Positions 1 through 7,583 of a stretch of 14,265 nucleotides of DNA are shown in pieces. Positions within the stretch are counted from its first letter, which is position 1. Each line of letters begins with the position of its first letter. This DNA comes from Erysipelotrichaceae bacterium (GTDB taxonomy: Bacteria > Bacillota_I > Bacilli_A > Erysipelotrichales > Erysipelotrichaceae): assembly GCA_027449005.1 (NCBI GenBank), contig DAIDML010000248.1:1-14265 (forward strand), read 5' to 3'. Under the pieces are notes generated by a model. The model was not told the origin of the DNA and made no database searches. It saw only the letters and a list, made by a program, of their open reading frames with translations. Both the position numbers and the translations under genes were made by a program.

Positions 1-1028
1 CCTTGAGCATTGGCTGCCATGGTAGGAATTCCCATGGCTTCATGAGGAGACTTCACAATGACTTTGGTTGCACCCGCAAAGGCTGCAGTAGCTGCACCCC
101 AAGAAATCACCCCATACGCTTTGGCTTCATCTTGAGGAAAGCCACCCATCCATTGGTGCATGACAGTCGTAATCTTCATGTCTTTGTATCCATGTTCTTC
201 AAGATAGGATTGTGTCAAACTCTCTAATGTTCGTATCGCAGCCACATCCTGAATAAGATTACCACATTGTCCATATCCTACGGTGATGTCTTTCACCCCT
301 TGCTCAGCCGCAAGTAAACTCTCTACAATCGCCACCGCATGAGAAATGCTTGGTGGAACTAGAGTGCCTGTCAAAGGACCAAAAGGTTCACGGTTGATGG
401 AAATCCCTTGTTCTTCATACAAACCAATGAGACGATCCACATACATCCAATCACGAATGGTTTGATCCAAAGAGATGTTCTTGGAATAAGGAATATTATA
501 GGAGATGCCTCCACCTTCAAAAGAAGTGAAGCCTCCTGCTAAGGTAATCTCCGCTAACAAGCGAGCATCAGGGGTACCATGTCTTACTTGAACGGGAACC
601 TTCACCGATTGAATTAATCGACGACAACCACTCACCCCATGATTGACAGCGGGAAACCCATTGAGTAAGGAGCGTCCTTCCACAATGCTTTCCTCCAAAC
701 CTTGTTGAGCTTCTTGAAAACGTTTATGACGGGTATAACTATCAATGGTGGAAGGTAAGCAATCCGCTGTTCCTACATCCTGAAGGTATTGAAGTAATTC
801 AATGTGCTTGTCTAAAGCAGCCACACCCGCTCGAGGTTGAATAAGGATGTATTGATTCTTTTTCGCATCCGCTAATAATGAGGAAAAGGACAGATGTGCT
901 GGTAAGCTTTTTTGAAACGCAAAAGCCTCCTCTAGATTCACTTCTTTGCCCGTTGGCCAATCTAAAAGGACGTTTTCTCTAATCTGCATGAATTCGTTTA
1001 TGTCTAATTTTTTATTTTTAATGTTCAT
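1..1028 (-). CDS. glmE: Glutamate mutase epsilon (catalytic) subunit, 3' end cut by window edge
   Basis: This is the large subunit of coenzyme B12-dependent glutamate mutase, which converts L-glutamate to L-threo-3-methylaspartate on a TIM barrel. I translated 342 codons from ATG at 1028 to the window edge; the family is about 480 residues, so roughly 140 are missing. Residues known as substrate ligands in the clostridial enzyme sit at the same numbers here: the arginine claw R66, R100 and R149, then E171, Y177, Y181, K326 and E330. Other family blocks seen are [12 protein letters not shown] (149-160), [16 protein letters not shown] (211-226) and [11 protein letters not shown] (291-301). The first ATG is preferred because the N-terminus (MNIKNKK...) resembles that of the clostridial protein and GAGG lies 5 bases upstream. 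The start codon directly abuts the glmL stop (TAAATG). No frameshift is visible. Confidence 0.96.
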   Translation of the reverse strand, partial: MNIKNKKLDINEFMQIRENVLLDWPTGKEVNLEEAFAFQKSLPAHLSFSSLLADAKKNQYILIQPRAGVAALDKHIELLQYLQDVGTADCLPSTIDSYTRHKRFQEAQQGLEESIVEGRSLLNGFPAVNHGVSGCRRLIQSVKVPVQVRHGTPDARLLAEITLAGGFTSFEGGGISYNIPYSKNISLDQTIRDWMYVDRLIGLYEEQGISINREPFGPLTGTLVPPSISHAVAIVESLLAAEQGVKDITVGYGQCGNLIQDVAAIRTLESLTQSYLEEHGYKDMKITTVMHQWMGGFPQDEAKAYGVISWGAATAAFAGATKVIVKSPHEAMGIPTMAANAQ

Positions 1029-2414
1029 TTAAACCTCGATGATGGCTTCCTTCATCAGTGTGAGTGCTTGTTTTGGATAGTGGATAGATAAGAGACCCAT
1101 TGCCGCAAGAATGTATTGTTTATCTAAGTAGTAATGTGGAGCCGTTGGCTTTAAACTGAATGGATTCTTAGGATCGTATTGAGCTGCTCTTAGAGCTGAT
1201 CGAATATTATGATGATAAATCAGTGGACCACCCGTTCCGATCACATGATGAACATGGGATAAATCTTTACCGGTTTGTTGGTAAATGGTTCCAAATGGAG
1301 TGTAGTGCACTTCCAAGGTTCCCGCATGTCGAGTCACACTTTCTTTCACCGCAATTTCCGCAGCCACATCATCCAATGTTTTAAGTAATCCAGGTTCACT
1401 GACAAAACTTTCAGGATGGGCTTCCAAGTCTTTAAGAATTTGATGAACCACTTCGACACTTGTTGGGATGGTGGCCGCAATGCCTTCAATACCAACAACT
1501 TCCACTAAGGAAGGCAAACTGTAGCGAGCTCCTAAATCCCCTTCAACTGTCCGTTTGATTTTTAAATCAGATAAACCCTTCATCAACACATTGGATTGCG
1601 TAGGATGCCCTTCAGCCACACTATGAACATCGGTGGTTGCCCCTCCCACATCCACAATAAGTAACTCTCCAATTCCCTTACCCCCAATATGCCCATAAGC
1701 CAGCAGTTCTGCCGCAAGCAAGACCGCTGAAGGTGTTGGCATAAGGATGTTATCAATGGTGCTTTGAACTTTACTTAATCCCTTTGCGACTACGATGTGT
1801 TCTAAAAAGATGTCTCGAATTAAAGCTCTCGCTGAATCAATCTTAAGTTCATTGAGTACTGGCATCACATTGTCTGCCACATGAACTTTCCAATCATGTT
1901 CAGACAAAATGGTCTTCACTTGATCTCGAATGGCTTTATTACCCGCATACACAAGTGGGCATCTTATCGTCAGTTTTGTCAGTTGATGCGCATTATGAAG
2001 CACAACCTTTTGATTACCACCATCAATGCCTCCGGTAAAAAGAAGGATATCAGGTTTAAGTTTCGCAATCTCTTCCAGTTCTGATTCATTGAGTTCATAG
2101 GAATAGGTCTTGAGTATCTTAGCCCCTGCACTTAGGGCAGCACGTTTAGCTGCTTCCATGGTGAGTTGGGGAACTAAACCAATCGCAATCATCTTGAGCC
2201 CACCTGCTGCGCTTGAACACGCATAACGAACAGGCCATTCACTGATTCCTGTCATGGTCGCCAGTTTTTCAATGGCTTTTTCTAGTCCGATGTTAATATC
2301 TTCTTTTACAGTGGTAAAGGATTGAGTACGACCTAAAATACGAGGTTCATCCACATCAATGCCCACCACTTTTGTGTACGTTGATCCAAAATCAATGCAC
2401 AATATGGGTTTCAT
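1029..2414 (-). CDS. glmL: GlmL/MutL, ATPase partner of glutamate mutase
   Basis: The protein has 461 residues, the usual length for GlmL (also called MutL, unrelated to mismatch repair). It belongs to the actin/Hsp70/hexokinase ATPase fold. Visible motifs are phosphate-1 IDFGSTYTK (7-15), FTGGIDGGN (126-134), phosphate-2 [12 protein letters not shown] (254-265) and an adenosine-type GTGGPL (393-398). In the methylaspartate pathway this gene is always found between the two mutase subunit genes; by analogy with diol dehydratase reactivases it is thought to reactivate the enzyme or exchange damaged cobalamin. That role is known from the family and not shown by the sequence. Its ATG overlaps the glmS stop as ATGA (2414-2411), implying translational coupling. 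It is followed without a gap by glmE. Confidence 0.95.
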   Translation of the reverse strand: MKPILCIDFGSTYTKVVGIDVDEPRILGRTQSFTTVKEDINIGLEKAIEKLATMTGISEWPVRYACSSAAGGLKMIAIGLVPQLTMEAAKRAALSAGAKILKTYSYELNESELEEIAKLKPDILLFTGGIDGGNQKVVLHNAHQLTKLTIRCPLVYAGNKAIRDQVKTILSEHDWKVHVADNVMPVLNELKIDSARALIRDIFLEHIVVAKGLSKVQSTIDNILMPTPSAVLLAAELLAYGHIGGKGIGELLIVDVGGATTDVHSVAEGHPTQSNVLMKGLSDLKIKRTVEGDLGARYSLPSLVEVVGIEGIAATIPTSVEVVHQILKDLEAHPESFVSEPGLLKTLDDVAAEIAVKESVTRHAGTLEVHYTPFGTIYQQTGKDLSHVHHVIGTGGPLIYHHNIRSALRAAQYDPKNPFSLKPTAPHYYLDKQYILAAMGLLSIHYPKQALTLMKEAIIEV

Positions 2415-2821
2415 AATGAAGCTAAATCCTTGTTGATGTCATCAACACTTGTTTTAGGATCGGTTCCTGGTGGATAAACTCGATCAAATCCCATCGCAAT
2501 GAATTTCTCTTCCACCTCTTTGAATGGTGTTTTCCCTACCACAAGATTCCCTCCCGCATAGAGTTTGATGTTTTCAAGTCCTGCTTCAATGCATTTCTCT
2601 CTTAGCCCACGACAATCAATCTCACCATGACCATACAAAGATGAAACCACAATGGCTTTGGCTTCTGATTCAATGGCGGCTTGAACGAATTCTTCTTGAG
2701 AGACCATGACTCCTAAATTAACCACAAAGAATCCTGCTTGTGTGTACGCGTAATGAAGTATTTTATTACCTACCGCATGCACATCTGCTCCAATCACTCC
2801 TAATACTATGGTATGACTCAT
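2411..2821 (-). CDS. glmS: Glutamate mutase sigma (cobalamin-binding) subunit
   Basis: This 136-residue B12-binding subunit pairs with GlmE to form glutamate mutase. The cobalamin signature is complete: D13-x-H15-xx-G18 ([10 protein letters not shown]), where H15 replaces the lower axial base of B12, then SLYG (61-64) and GGN (90-92). Further family blocks are [12 protein letters not shown] (66-77) and [10 protein letters not shown] (111-120). ATG at 2821 is the only possible start, because no start codon lies upstream before an in-frame stop (2893-2891) and the N-terminus matches the family. The usual ribosome site is poorly placed: GGGAG sits one base from the ATG and GAGG 11 bases away. 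A strong site instead serves a 9-codon leader frame ending in the glmS ATGA. The gene has its own promoter and cre site 40-95 bases upstream. The symbol here does not mean glucosamine-6-phosphate synthase. Confidence 0.96.
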   Translation of the reverse strand: MSHTIVLGVIGADVHAVGNKILHYAYTQAGFFVVNLGVMVSQEEFVQAAIESEAKAIVVSSLYGHGEIDCRGLREKCIEAGLENIKLYAGGNLVVGKTPFKEVEEKFIAMGFDRVYPPGTDPKTSVDDINKDLASL

Positions 2822-2847
2822 ACTCCCTTGATCCTCATGATACCCAT
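2818..2847 (-). CDS. Possible 9-codon leader peptide coupled to glmS
   Basis: ATG at 2847 opens a frame encoding MGIMRIKGV and stops at TGA 2820-2818, which overlaps the glmS start as ATGA. A strong Shine-Dalgarno stretch (AAGGAAGGA, 2860-2852) ends four bases before this ATG, whereas glmS itself has no well-spaced site. What is seen is the frame, the ribosome site and the overlap; that ribosomes reach glmS by re-initiating after this frame is my inference. The composition shows no run of one amino acid that would suggest attenuation. It could also be chance. Confidence 0.35.
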   Translation of the reverse strand: MGIMRIKGV

Positions 2848-2861
2848 GAGTTCCTTCCTTT

Positions 2862-2875
2862 TGATAACGCTTACA
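2862..2875 (-). promoter_or_regulatory. CcpA catabolite-responsive element (cre) in the glmS leader
   Basis: Read on the minus strand the site is TGTAAGCGTTATCA, which fits the Bacillota cre consensus TGWNANCGNTNWCA at every fixed position; the plus strand (TGATAACGCTTACA) fits too. It starts about 6 bases after the predicted P2 start site, a position where CcpA commonly blocks transcription. Repression of glutamate mutase by good sugars would make sense for a fermentation route, but this is inferred from the match alone. Confidence 0.7.
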
Positions 2876-2887
2876 TTGTTCAATATC

Positions 2888-2916
2888 ATCTTAGAACGAT
2901 TCCTATATTGTGTCAA
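2888..2916 (-). promoter_or_regulatory. Internal promoter P2 for glmS-glmL-glmE
   Basis: A perfect -35 box TTGACA (2916-2911), a 17-base spacer and a -10 box TAAGAT (2893-2888) lie in the 120-base gap between citF and glmS. The predicted start is near 2881, giving a 5' leader of about 60 bases. No hairpin terminator is visible between the citF stop and this promoter, so read-through from P1 is likely as well. The two promoters would let mutase and lyase genes be set separately. Confidence 0.8.
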
Positions 2917-2941
2917 TTGATTGTGTTGAATTGGTGAAATC

Positions 2942-4459
2942 TTATCCAAAATCTTCACTTGCCACCTTTCTAATCACATCCAATAATGTGCCATCACGAT
3001 ACATGCTCAAGGCAACAATGCGATCATCAAAATGAATTGGTTCAGGCTTTCCTGTGAGCTGTATCGCAATGTCATACAATTCTTCCATGGTTTTAATCGG
3101 TAGTTTGGTATTTTCTTTGAGATGTTGGATAAGTGCTTGATGTCGAGGATGTATCGCAATGCCTCGATCTGTCACTAACGCATCAATGCTTTCATGAGGT
3201 GTGGTCACTGTAATCACTTTATCCACAACCACAGATAATCGTGAACTGACCAGTTTGGAGACAATGATGGTAAACTTAGCTCCTGCCGCGGTATCACAAT
3301 GTCCTCCACTTCCTCCTATAAGCATGCCATCAGATCCGGTGGTGACGTTGACATTGTAGTCAAGATCAATTTCAGTTGCTCCTAACACCACAATATCCAA
3401 TTGATTCACCACATTGTGTTCATTGGTAGGACCCGCATAATCATCCGCAGAAATCGCATGATGGTTGGGATTATGATGCATGGATTCAACTGCCTTTAGA
3501 TCAAAGCATTGAACATCTTTGATTTCTTTAAAATGATGGGCATTCAGTAAATCCACTTGATACCCTGTGATTCCTCCACTGATGAAGTTACCTTGAATGT
3601 GATGGTGCTCACACCAGTCATACACTTCTTTGGCTAAAGCGAGTGATATTCCCCCAGCTCCTGTTTGAAAACTGAATCCTTCTTTCATCAATCCTGTGTT
3701 TTCCATGAGTTGTAGGGTCATTCTTGCGATGTTGAGTCCTACTGGATCTTTAGTAATGGTCGTGGTCCCACTGACAATGCCTTGTGGATCACCAATACGA
3801 TCCACTTTCACCACAACATCCACCCATTCTTTCTTAATCTGAATGTGTTGAGGTTCTGCGATGTGATCACTTAACACGATGACCTTCTTTGCATGCATCG
3901 CATCCACCACCGCATACCCTAAACTTCCACATGCGGATGGGCCTTCGCTACCACTACCATCCCCCAATGGTGATGAAGTGGGTACTCCAATAAAGGCTAC
4001 ATCAATCTCAATTTCTTTTGAAGCTATCATGTGGGCACGATAACCATGAGAATGAATAACACACACCTCTTCACACAGTCCTTCACTGATGGCTTGTGCC
4101 ACAGGTCCTGACACATAGGCTGTGATGATCTTGGTCACTGTTTTATCTTTGAGGTAATGGACTAATGGATGGTGAACTTCAAACAGTGAGGAAGCCACTA
4201 AGGTGATGTTTTTGATGTCTAATTGAGCAATTTCCTTTATAACTCGATTCAACACATCATCTCCATTGCGTAAATGATGATGAAATGAAATCACTGCTCC
4301 GTCTTTAAGATTCAGTTCTTTAATAACGTCTGTCAGATTATCTCTTAATTTGTTGGTTTGTGTGTTGTTTTTTAGGATTGGAAAGGTTTGAAAAGGGATC
4401 GGATGAACCCCTAAGAAAGGATGTGATGGAACGAAGCGATTAAGACTGTTTTTAATCAT
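2942..4459 (-). CDS. citF: Citrate/citramalate lyase alpha subunit (acyl-ACP:CoA-type transferase)
   Basis: The 505 residues match the full length of CitF. In the lyase complex this subunit moves the incoming acid (citrate, or here probably citramalate) onto the thioester arm of CitD, releasing acetate. Visible family blocks are GDGSGSEGPSACGSLGY (166-182), NVNVTTGSDG (369-378), the glycine-rich GGSGGHCDTA (382-391) and the C-terminal GKPEPIHFDDRIVAL (470-484). The start overlaps the citE stop as ATGA (4459-4456). It is followed by 120 bases and the glmS promoter. Sequence alone does not tell citrate from citramalate; the neighbouring glutamate mutase genes favour citramalate (citramalate CoA-transferase activity). 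The gene is intact. Confidence 0.93.
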   Translation of the reverse strand: MIKNSLNRFVPSHPFLGVHPIPFQTFPILKNNTQTNKLRDNLTDVIKELNLKDGAVISFHHHLRNGDDVLNRVIKEIAQLDIKNITLVASSLFEVHHPLVHYLKDKTVTKIITAYVSGPVAQAISEGLCEEVCVIHSHGYRAHMIASKEIEIDVAFIGVPTSSPLGDGSGSEGPSACGSLGYAVVDAMHAKKVIVLSDHIAEPQHIQIKKEWVDVVVKVDRIGDPQGIVSGTTTITKDPVGLNIARMTLQLMENTGLMKEGFSFQTGAGGISLALAKEVYDWCEHHHIQGNFISGGITGYQVDLLNAHHFKEIKDVQCFDLKAVESMHHNPNHHAISADDYAGPTNEHNVVNQLDIVVLGATEIDLDYNVNVTTGSDGMLIGGSGGHCDTAAGAKFTIIVSKLVSSRLSVVVDKVITVTTPHESIDALVTDRGIAIHPRHQALIQHLKENTKLPIKTMEELYDIAIQLTGKPEPIHFDDRIVALSMYRDGTLLDVIRKVASEDFG

Positions 4460-5286
4460 GGTGTTCTCCTTTCCTCTTTTTCAATCAGATGCTTGGCTTT
4501 AAGATATACGGGCTCATCAATCATCTTGCCATTGAGATTAAATACCCCTATTCCTTGTGTTCGATGTTTTTCAAAGGCTTCCACAATCATCTTAGCTTCC
4601 TTGAATTTCAATGGATCCACTTTTAAGGCTTCATGAATCACATGAACTTGTCTTGGATTGATGGCTACTTTCGCATCATATCCCATTGACGCAACATATT
4701 TGACTTCCTCTCTGAGCCCTTGATGATCTTCAATGTTCACAAAAGGAGTATCAATGGCCATAAGTTTGAAAGCTTTCGCATGCATCACAAGACTTTTTCG
4801 AGCGTAATCGATTTCATGTCCTGCTTGTGTTCGTTCTACCCCACAATCTGCACTTAAGTCTTCTCCTCCAAGCAGTAGTCCTTTCACTTGTGATGACATT
4901 TGACATAACTGTGGCAGTTGAATGACACCTAAGGCACTTTCAATTAAACATAGGATGGTTTTAGAAGGATCAAGCACTTTCAAACATGCTTCTAGTGACT
5001 TTATTTCAGCTTTAGGCAGGACGACACCGTGTACTTTAGGATGATTTGCACAGATGACATCCTCTAAGAAGAAATCAGAACTGGCATTATTGATGCGGAC
5101 GTAGAGTGTTTTGTCTAAGAAGTCTAGTGTATCCAAACTGTGCTGAAGTAATGTTCGAGCTGAAATCTTTTGATTTAACGCCACTCCATCCTCTAAGTCA
5201 AAGATGATCGCATCCGCATCCAATACCATGCTTGAAAGAATCATGCCCGCATTGGAAGCAGGAATAAAAAGATAAGAGCGATTCAT
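4456..5286 (-). CDS. citE: Citrate/citramalate lyase beta subunit (citryl/citramalyl-CoA lyase family)
   Basis: This 276-residue HpcH/HpaI-fold (TIM barrel) enzyme cleaves the acid thioester carried by CitD. With citramalate the products would be pyruvate and acetyl-CitD; with citrate, oxaloacetate. Motifs in order are RSYLFIPA (3-10), ADAIIFDLEDGVA (24-36), VRIN with R64, LIES with the likely Mg ligand E116, and LGGEDLSAD (139-147) with the likely Mg ligand D143. The length is slightly short of the usual 290-300 residues, but no core block is missing. It overlaps citD (ATGA, 5286-5283) and citF (ATGA). The substrate call rests on context. Confidence 0.93.
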   Translation of the reverse strand: MNRSYLFIPASNAGMILSSMVLDADAIIFDLEDGVALNQKISARTLLQHSLDTLDFLDKTLYVRINNASSDFFLEDVICANHPKVHGVVLPKAEIKSLEACLKVLDPSKTILCLIESALGVIQLPQLCQMSSQVKGLLLGGEDLSADCGVERTQAGHEIDYARKSLVMHAKAFKLMAIDTPFVNIEDHQGLREEVKYVASMGYDAKVAINPRQVHVIHEALKVDPLKFKEAKMIVEAFEKHRTQGIGVFNLNGKMIDEPVYLKAKHLIEKEERRTP

Positions 5287-5546
5287 AATTGACGTTGAAT
5301 TGCGCTTTCTACGCGAGCAATGATCACATGATCCAATGCTCCTTTATCTTCACACTCACATAAGCATGAAGTAATCCCATGGTTTTGTAAGGTGGATAGA
5401 ATGATGGCTTTGATTTGTTTGCCAAATTGTTTTAACACAACACTTTGAAGATGGATTTCAATGGTGCCTTCTGGGTTAGGTTTAAGTGTCACTAGAATAT
5501 CATTGGATTCAAGTGTTCCTGCTTGGGTAGTTTGAGTTATGTTCAT
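5283..5546 (-). CDS. citD: Citrate/citramalate lyase acyl carrier protein (gamma subunit)
   Basis: An 87-residue acyl carrier protein that holds the 2'-(5''-triphosphoribosyl)-3'-dephospho-CoA arm of the lyase. The modification site is clear: AGTLESND (9-16) puts the carrier serine at S14, the same position as in Escherichia coli CitD. EKQFG-like KQFGKQI (39-45) and DKGALDHVIIARVE (67-80) are the other family blocks. It is a little shorter than the enterobacterial protein (about 98) because the C-terminal tail ends at QRQL. It overlaps citXG (ATGA, 5546-5543) and citE (ATGA, 5286-5283). CitXG next door would make and attach its arm; acetylation by CitC is also needed, and citC is not in the window. 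Confidence 0.93.
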   Translation of the reverse strand: MNITQTTQAGTLESNDILVTLKPNPEGTIEIHLQSVVLKQFGKQIKAIILSTLQNHGITSCLCECEDKGALDHVIIARVESAIQRQL

Positions 5547-6805
5547 AGAAGATTCCTTTCTTTAGAATAATGAAGATAAAGAACTAAGGCAAAGATATCG
5601 GCTGAACCTCCTGCACTGAAGTGATGATCCAGGCAATACTGTTCAAAATCAAACCATGACTCAGGATGATTCATAGCTGCTTGAGCATGGGCTTGAAAGT
5701 CAAGCAATCCTTCCCATCCTCTTTTCTTAATGATGGTGGAATCTTCACATTGACTCATGATGTTCAACAACGTATTCACTTGATGATCATGTGAGTCAGG
5801 TTGTGAAGCATAGAATGAGAGAGTGTTAGACAAGAGAGGCTCCCCCCCTTTCAATACCCATCCACGAACTCCTTGTGATTGATACTGATGGAATTGTCGT
5901 TCTCCTTCACTTTGTGGATGATGTGGGTCCATCTGCTTGAAATCTTCAAGCAAAGGTTGCGCAAGTTCAATCAGAGATGAGGTAAATGAAGGTGACATGC
6001 GTTGTGCCATAAGCACCATTAAGAAGAGAAAGATCGCTCCTTTGTGAGTATTCACCCCTTGGGTGGCTTCAAACATGGCGTTTTCCATGCGTTGTCCTAA
6101 CAAGCGTAACTGTGAAAAGATTTCATGAGTGTTTTGATCAAGCGAGATGAATTCAACTTCATTGAAGTAAGGAAGAATCGCATCAATACTTTTTAGAAAA
6201 GTATGGATATTCATGTCTTGGTGTATGCCACTTGAGCGTGGTGTAACCAATCCAAACTTAGGGGTAAGCATACACTCACTGAGTAAGGCAAAGTGAACAA
6301 TATCCACTTTTGATTGAAAGGAGGTTATTAGACATTGTTGATAGGCATGAATGACTTCTTTCTGAGTGTGCTTTTGAGTTCTTATGCACACTCTCGCCAT
6401 TTCATCACACACCAAGCATTTTCGCTCATCGAAACCTAAATCATAACGTGATAGGTTTCTGCCCTTGGCATAGACATCCAAATCAATGCATCGACCACTG
6501 GTTTTCGTTTCTTCGAGTTGAATGCACGCTTGTTTTAGGTGACTTGGATCATCATCAATCACAAGCAAACTGATGAATCCTAATTCATTGAAGATTCTCT
6601 CTTTATAAACTACCTTCATGGAAGACTGAATGAGTTTCTCAAAGGTGATAATCACCCATGCACTCCACCCACTGAGTTTATGCTCACCCACCATGTTTGC
6701 TTGAAGACTTAAGACTGGCTTTTCATACTGAGTGAAAAGAGCTTGTTTGTGTTTAACGAGGTCTTCTTTCGCTTGAAGGAAGGTGTGGTTAGGATGAGGG
6801 TTCAT
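5543..6805 (-). CDS. citXG: CitX-CitG fusion: makes and attaches the lyase prosthetic group
   Basis: The 420 residues are two enzymes in one chain. Residues about 1-155 are CitX (holo-CitD synthase, phosphoribosyl-dephospho-CoA transferase), with GRCIDLDVYAKG (104-115), SRYDLGF (119-125) and a cysteine pair in CLVCDEMARVC (130-140). Residues about 160-420 are CitG (triphosphoribosyl-dephospho-CoA synthase), with LTPKFGLV (180-187), GIHQDMN (193-199), GVNTHKGAIF (250-259) and SAGGSADI (397-404). CitG would make the cofactor from dephospho-CoA and ATP; CitX would then attach it to S14 of CitD. Such CitXG fusions are known, for example in Haemophilus. The start codon has AAGGA about 13 bases upstream, rather far; no ATG, GTG or TTG in frame sits closer. 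It lies 30 bases after gntR and overlaps citD by ATGA. Confidence 0.92.
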   Translation of the reverse strand: MNPHPNHTFLQAKEDLVKHKQALFTQYEKPVLSLQANMVGEHKLSGWSAWVIITFEKLIQSSMKVVYKERIFNELGFISLLVIDDDPSHLKQACIQLEETKTSGRCIDLDVYAKGRNLSRYDLGFDERKCLVCDEMARVCIRTQKHTQKEVIHAYQQCLITSFQSKVDIVHFALLSECMLTPKFGLVTPRSSGIHQDMNIHTFLKSIDAILPYFNEVEFISLDQNTHEIFSQLRLLGQRMENAMFEATQGVNTHKGAIFLFLMVLMAQRMSPSFTSSLIELAQPLLEDFKQMDPHHPQSEGERQFHQYQSQGVRGWVLKGGEPLLSNTLSFYASQPDSHDHQVNTLLNIMSQCEDSTIIKKRGWEGLLDFQAHAQAAMNHPESWFDFEQYCLDHHFSAGGSADIFALVLYLHYSKERNLL

Positions 6806-6835
6806 GTGTGCAATGTTTTCCTTGTTTAAAAAAAC

Positions 6836-7477
6836 CTAAAACAGTTTGGTTTGTTCCAATCGTTTTAGGTAGTCTTGTTTGGTTCTTAAGATATGATTCA
6901 TCATCATTTCTTTAGCTAATTGTGCATCTTGATTAAGGATGGCTGAAACGATGGCTTGATGTTCTTGATTAGCTTGAAGTTGATCTTCTTTAGAAATACT
7001 AACGAATTCTGCAGGAATACGATTCCATAAATGTTGAATGAGTTCCACATGTTTTGGGCTTTGTGATGCATCCCATATGGCTAAATGAAAAGCTTGATTC
7101 TTTTCAATGAAACGTGGTGTTCCTGCACACTCATGCATCTCTTGAATGAGTTGAGTTAATCGTGATAAATCCATATGATTTTCAGTGGCTTTAAAAGTGA
7201 CTTGTCCTTCCAACATGGCACGTAAATCATAGTGTTCTTCTACATCTTTTGCATCAAAACGTCTAACAATCGCCTTCTTACTGTTAACAAGCTCTATAAA
7301 ACCATCTTTTTCTAGAAGTTGAAAAGCTTCTCTTACTGGAGTTCTGGATACTCCTAATAAAGAAGCGATGTTTTCTTGAATGAGTTCAGTTAAAGGTTCA
7401 ATCTGCCCATTAAGTATGGCTGCTTTGAGTTCATGTGCAATCTTAATTCTAGCTGGGATTTGTTCAATCTTTTGCAT
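6836..7477 (-). CDS. GntR-family (FCD subfamily) transcriptional regulator of the operon
   Basis: A 213-residue FadR/FCD-type regulator. The N-terminal winged helix (about 8-73) carries the GntR signature LGVSRTPVREAFQLLEKDGFI (41-61). The C-terminal FCD ligand domain (about 78-205) has three histidines in metal-ligand positions: H131 in FHLAIW, H173 in NQEHQAI and H195 in NHIL. The usual fourth ligand, Asp four residues before the first His, is Asn (N127). It is the first gene of the operon. Its promoter overlaps a perfect palindrome typical of this family, so self-repression released by a pathway acid is likely; the inducer cannot be read from the sequence. Of three closely spaced ATGs only 7477 is in frame, and AAGGA lies 8 bases upstream of it. 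Confidence 0.9.
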   Translation of the reverse strand: MQKIEQIPARIKIAHELKAAILNGQIEPLTELIQENIASLLGVSRTPVREAFQLLEKDGFIELVNSKKAIVRRFDAKDVEEHYDLRAMLEGQVTFKATENHMDLSRLTQLIQEMHECAGTPRFIEKNQAFHLAIWDASQSPKHVELIQHLWNRIPAEFVSISKEDQLQANQEHQAIVSAILNQDAQLAKEMMMNHILRTKQDYLKRLEQTKLF

Positions 7478-7495
7478 ACATGCATTCCTTATATT

Positions 7496-7512
7496 TTGTA
7501 TACTGTATACAA
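7496..7512 (-). promoter_or_regulatory. GntR operator palindrome
   Basis: TTGTATAC-N-GTATACAA is a perfect palindrome with 8-base arms and one central base. It spans the predicted P1 start (near 7510), four bases beyond the -10 box and 19 bases before the gntR start codon. Palindromes of this kind are typical binding sites for FCD-type GntR proteins. No second complete copy was seen near P2, so the regulator probably acts at P1 only. Confidence 0.8.
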
Positions 7513-7516
7513 TTTT

Positions 7517-7544
7517 ATTATAGCACTATCTTTCTAAACCTCAA
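7517..7544 (-). promoter_or_regulatory. Main operon promoter P1
   Basis: The -35 box TTGAGG (7544-7539), a 16-base spacer and a perfect -10 box TATAAT (7522-7517) lie upstream of gntR. Transcription would start near 7510, inside the operator palindrome. It sits directly after the terminator of the ABC unit, so the operon is separately transcribed. Confidence 0.75.
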
Positions 7545-7550
7545 TCCTTT

Positions 7551-7583
7551 CATAAGAAAAAGTGAAACCACTTGATTTCACTT
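7551..7583 (-). terminator. Rho-independent terminator of the ABC unit
   Basis: Read on the minus strand, AAGTGAAA (7583-7576), an 8-base loop and TTTCACTT (7567-7560) form a perfect 8-bp stem, followed by TTTTCTTATG. The stem includes the permease stop codon. It separates the ABC unit from the gntR promoter. Confidence 0.75.

Noticed and set aside
3..227. Open frame on the plus strand, 74 codons
   Set aside because: It lies wholly opposite glmE, whose conserved residues are certain in the minus frame, and has no ribosome site or recognisable content.
1881..2084. Open frame on the plus strand inside glmL
   Set aside because: Antisense shadow of a well-conserved gene.
2740..2937. Open frame on the plus strand across the glmS start and P2 region
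   Set aside because: Antisense to glmS and its leader; no ribosome site, and the gap is explained by promoter, cre and leader.
2818..2941. Cobalamin riboswitch before glmS
   Set aside because: Considered because glutamate mutase uses B12, but the leader is only about 60 bases and lacks the B12-box and the long folded domain.
2942..6805. Citrate fermentation operon
   Set aside because: Gene content citDEF-XG would allow it, but no citrate transporter or oxaloacetate decarboxylase is present and glutamate mutase genes follow directly, so citramalate is preferred.
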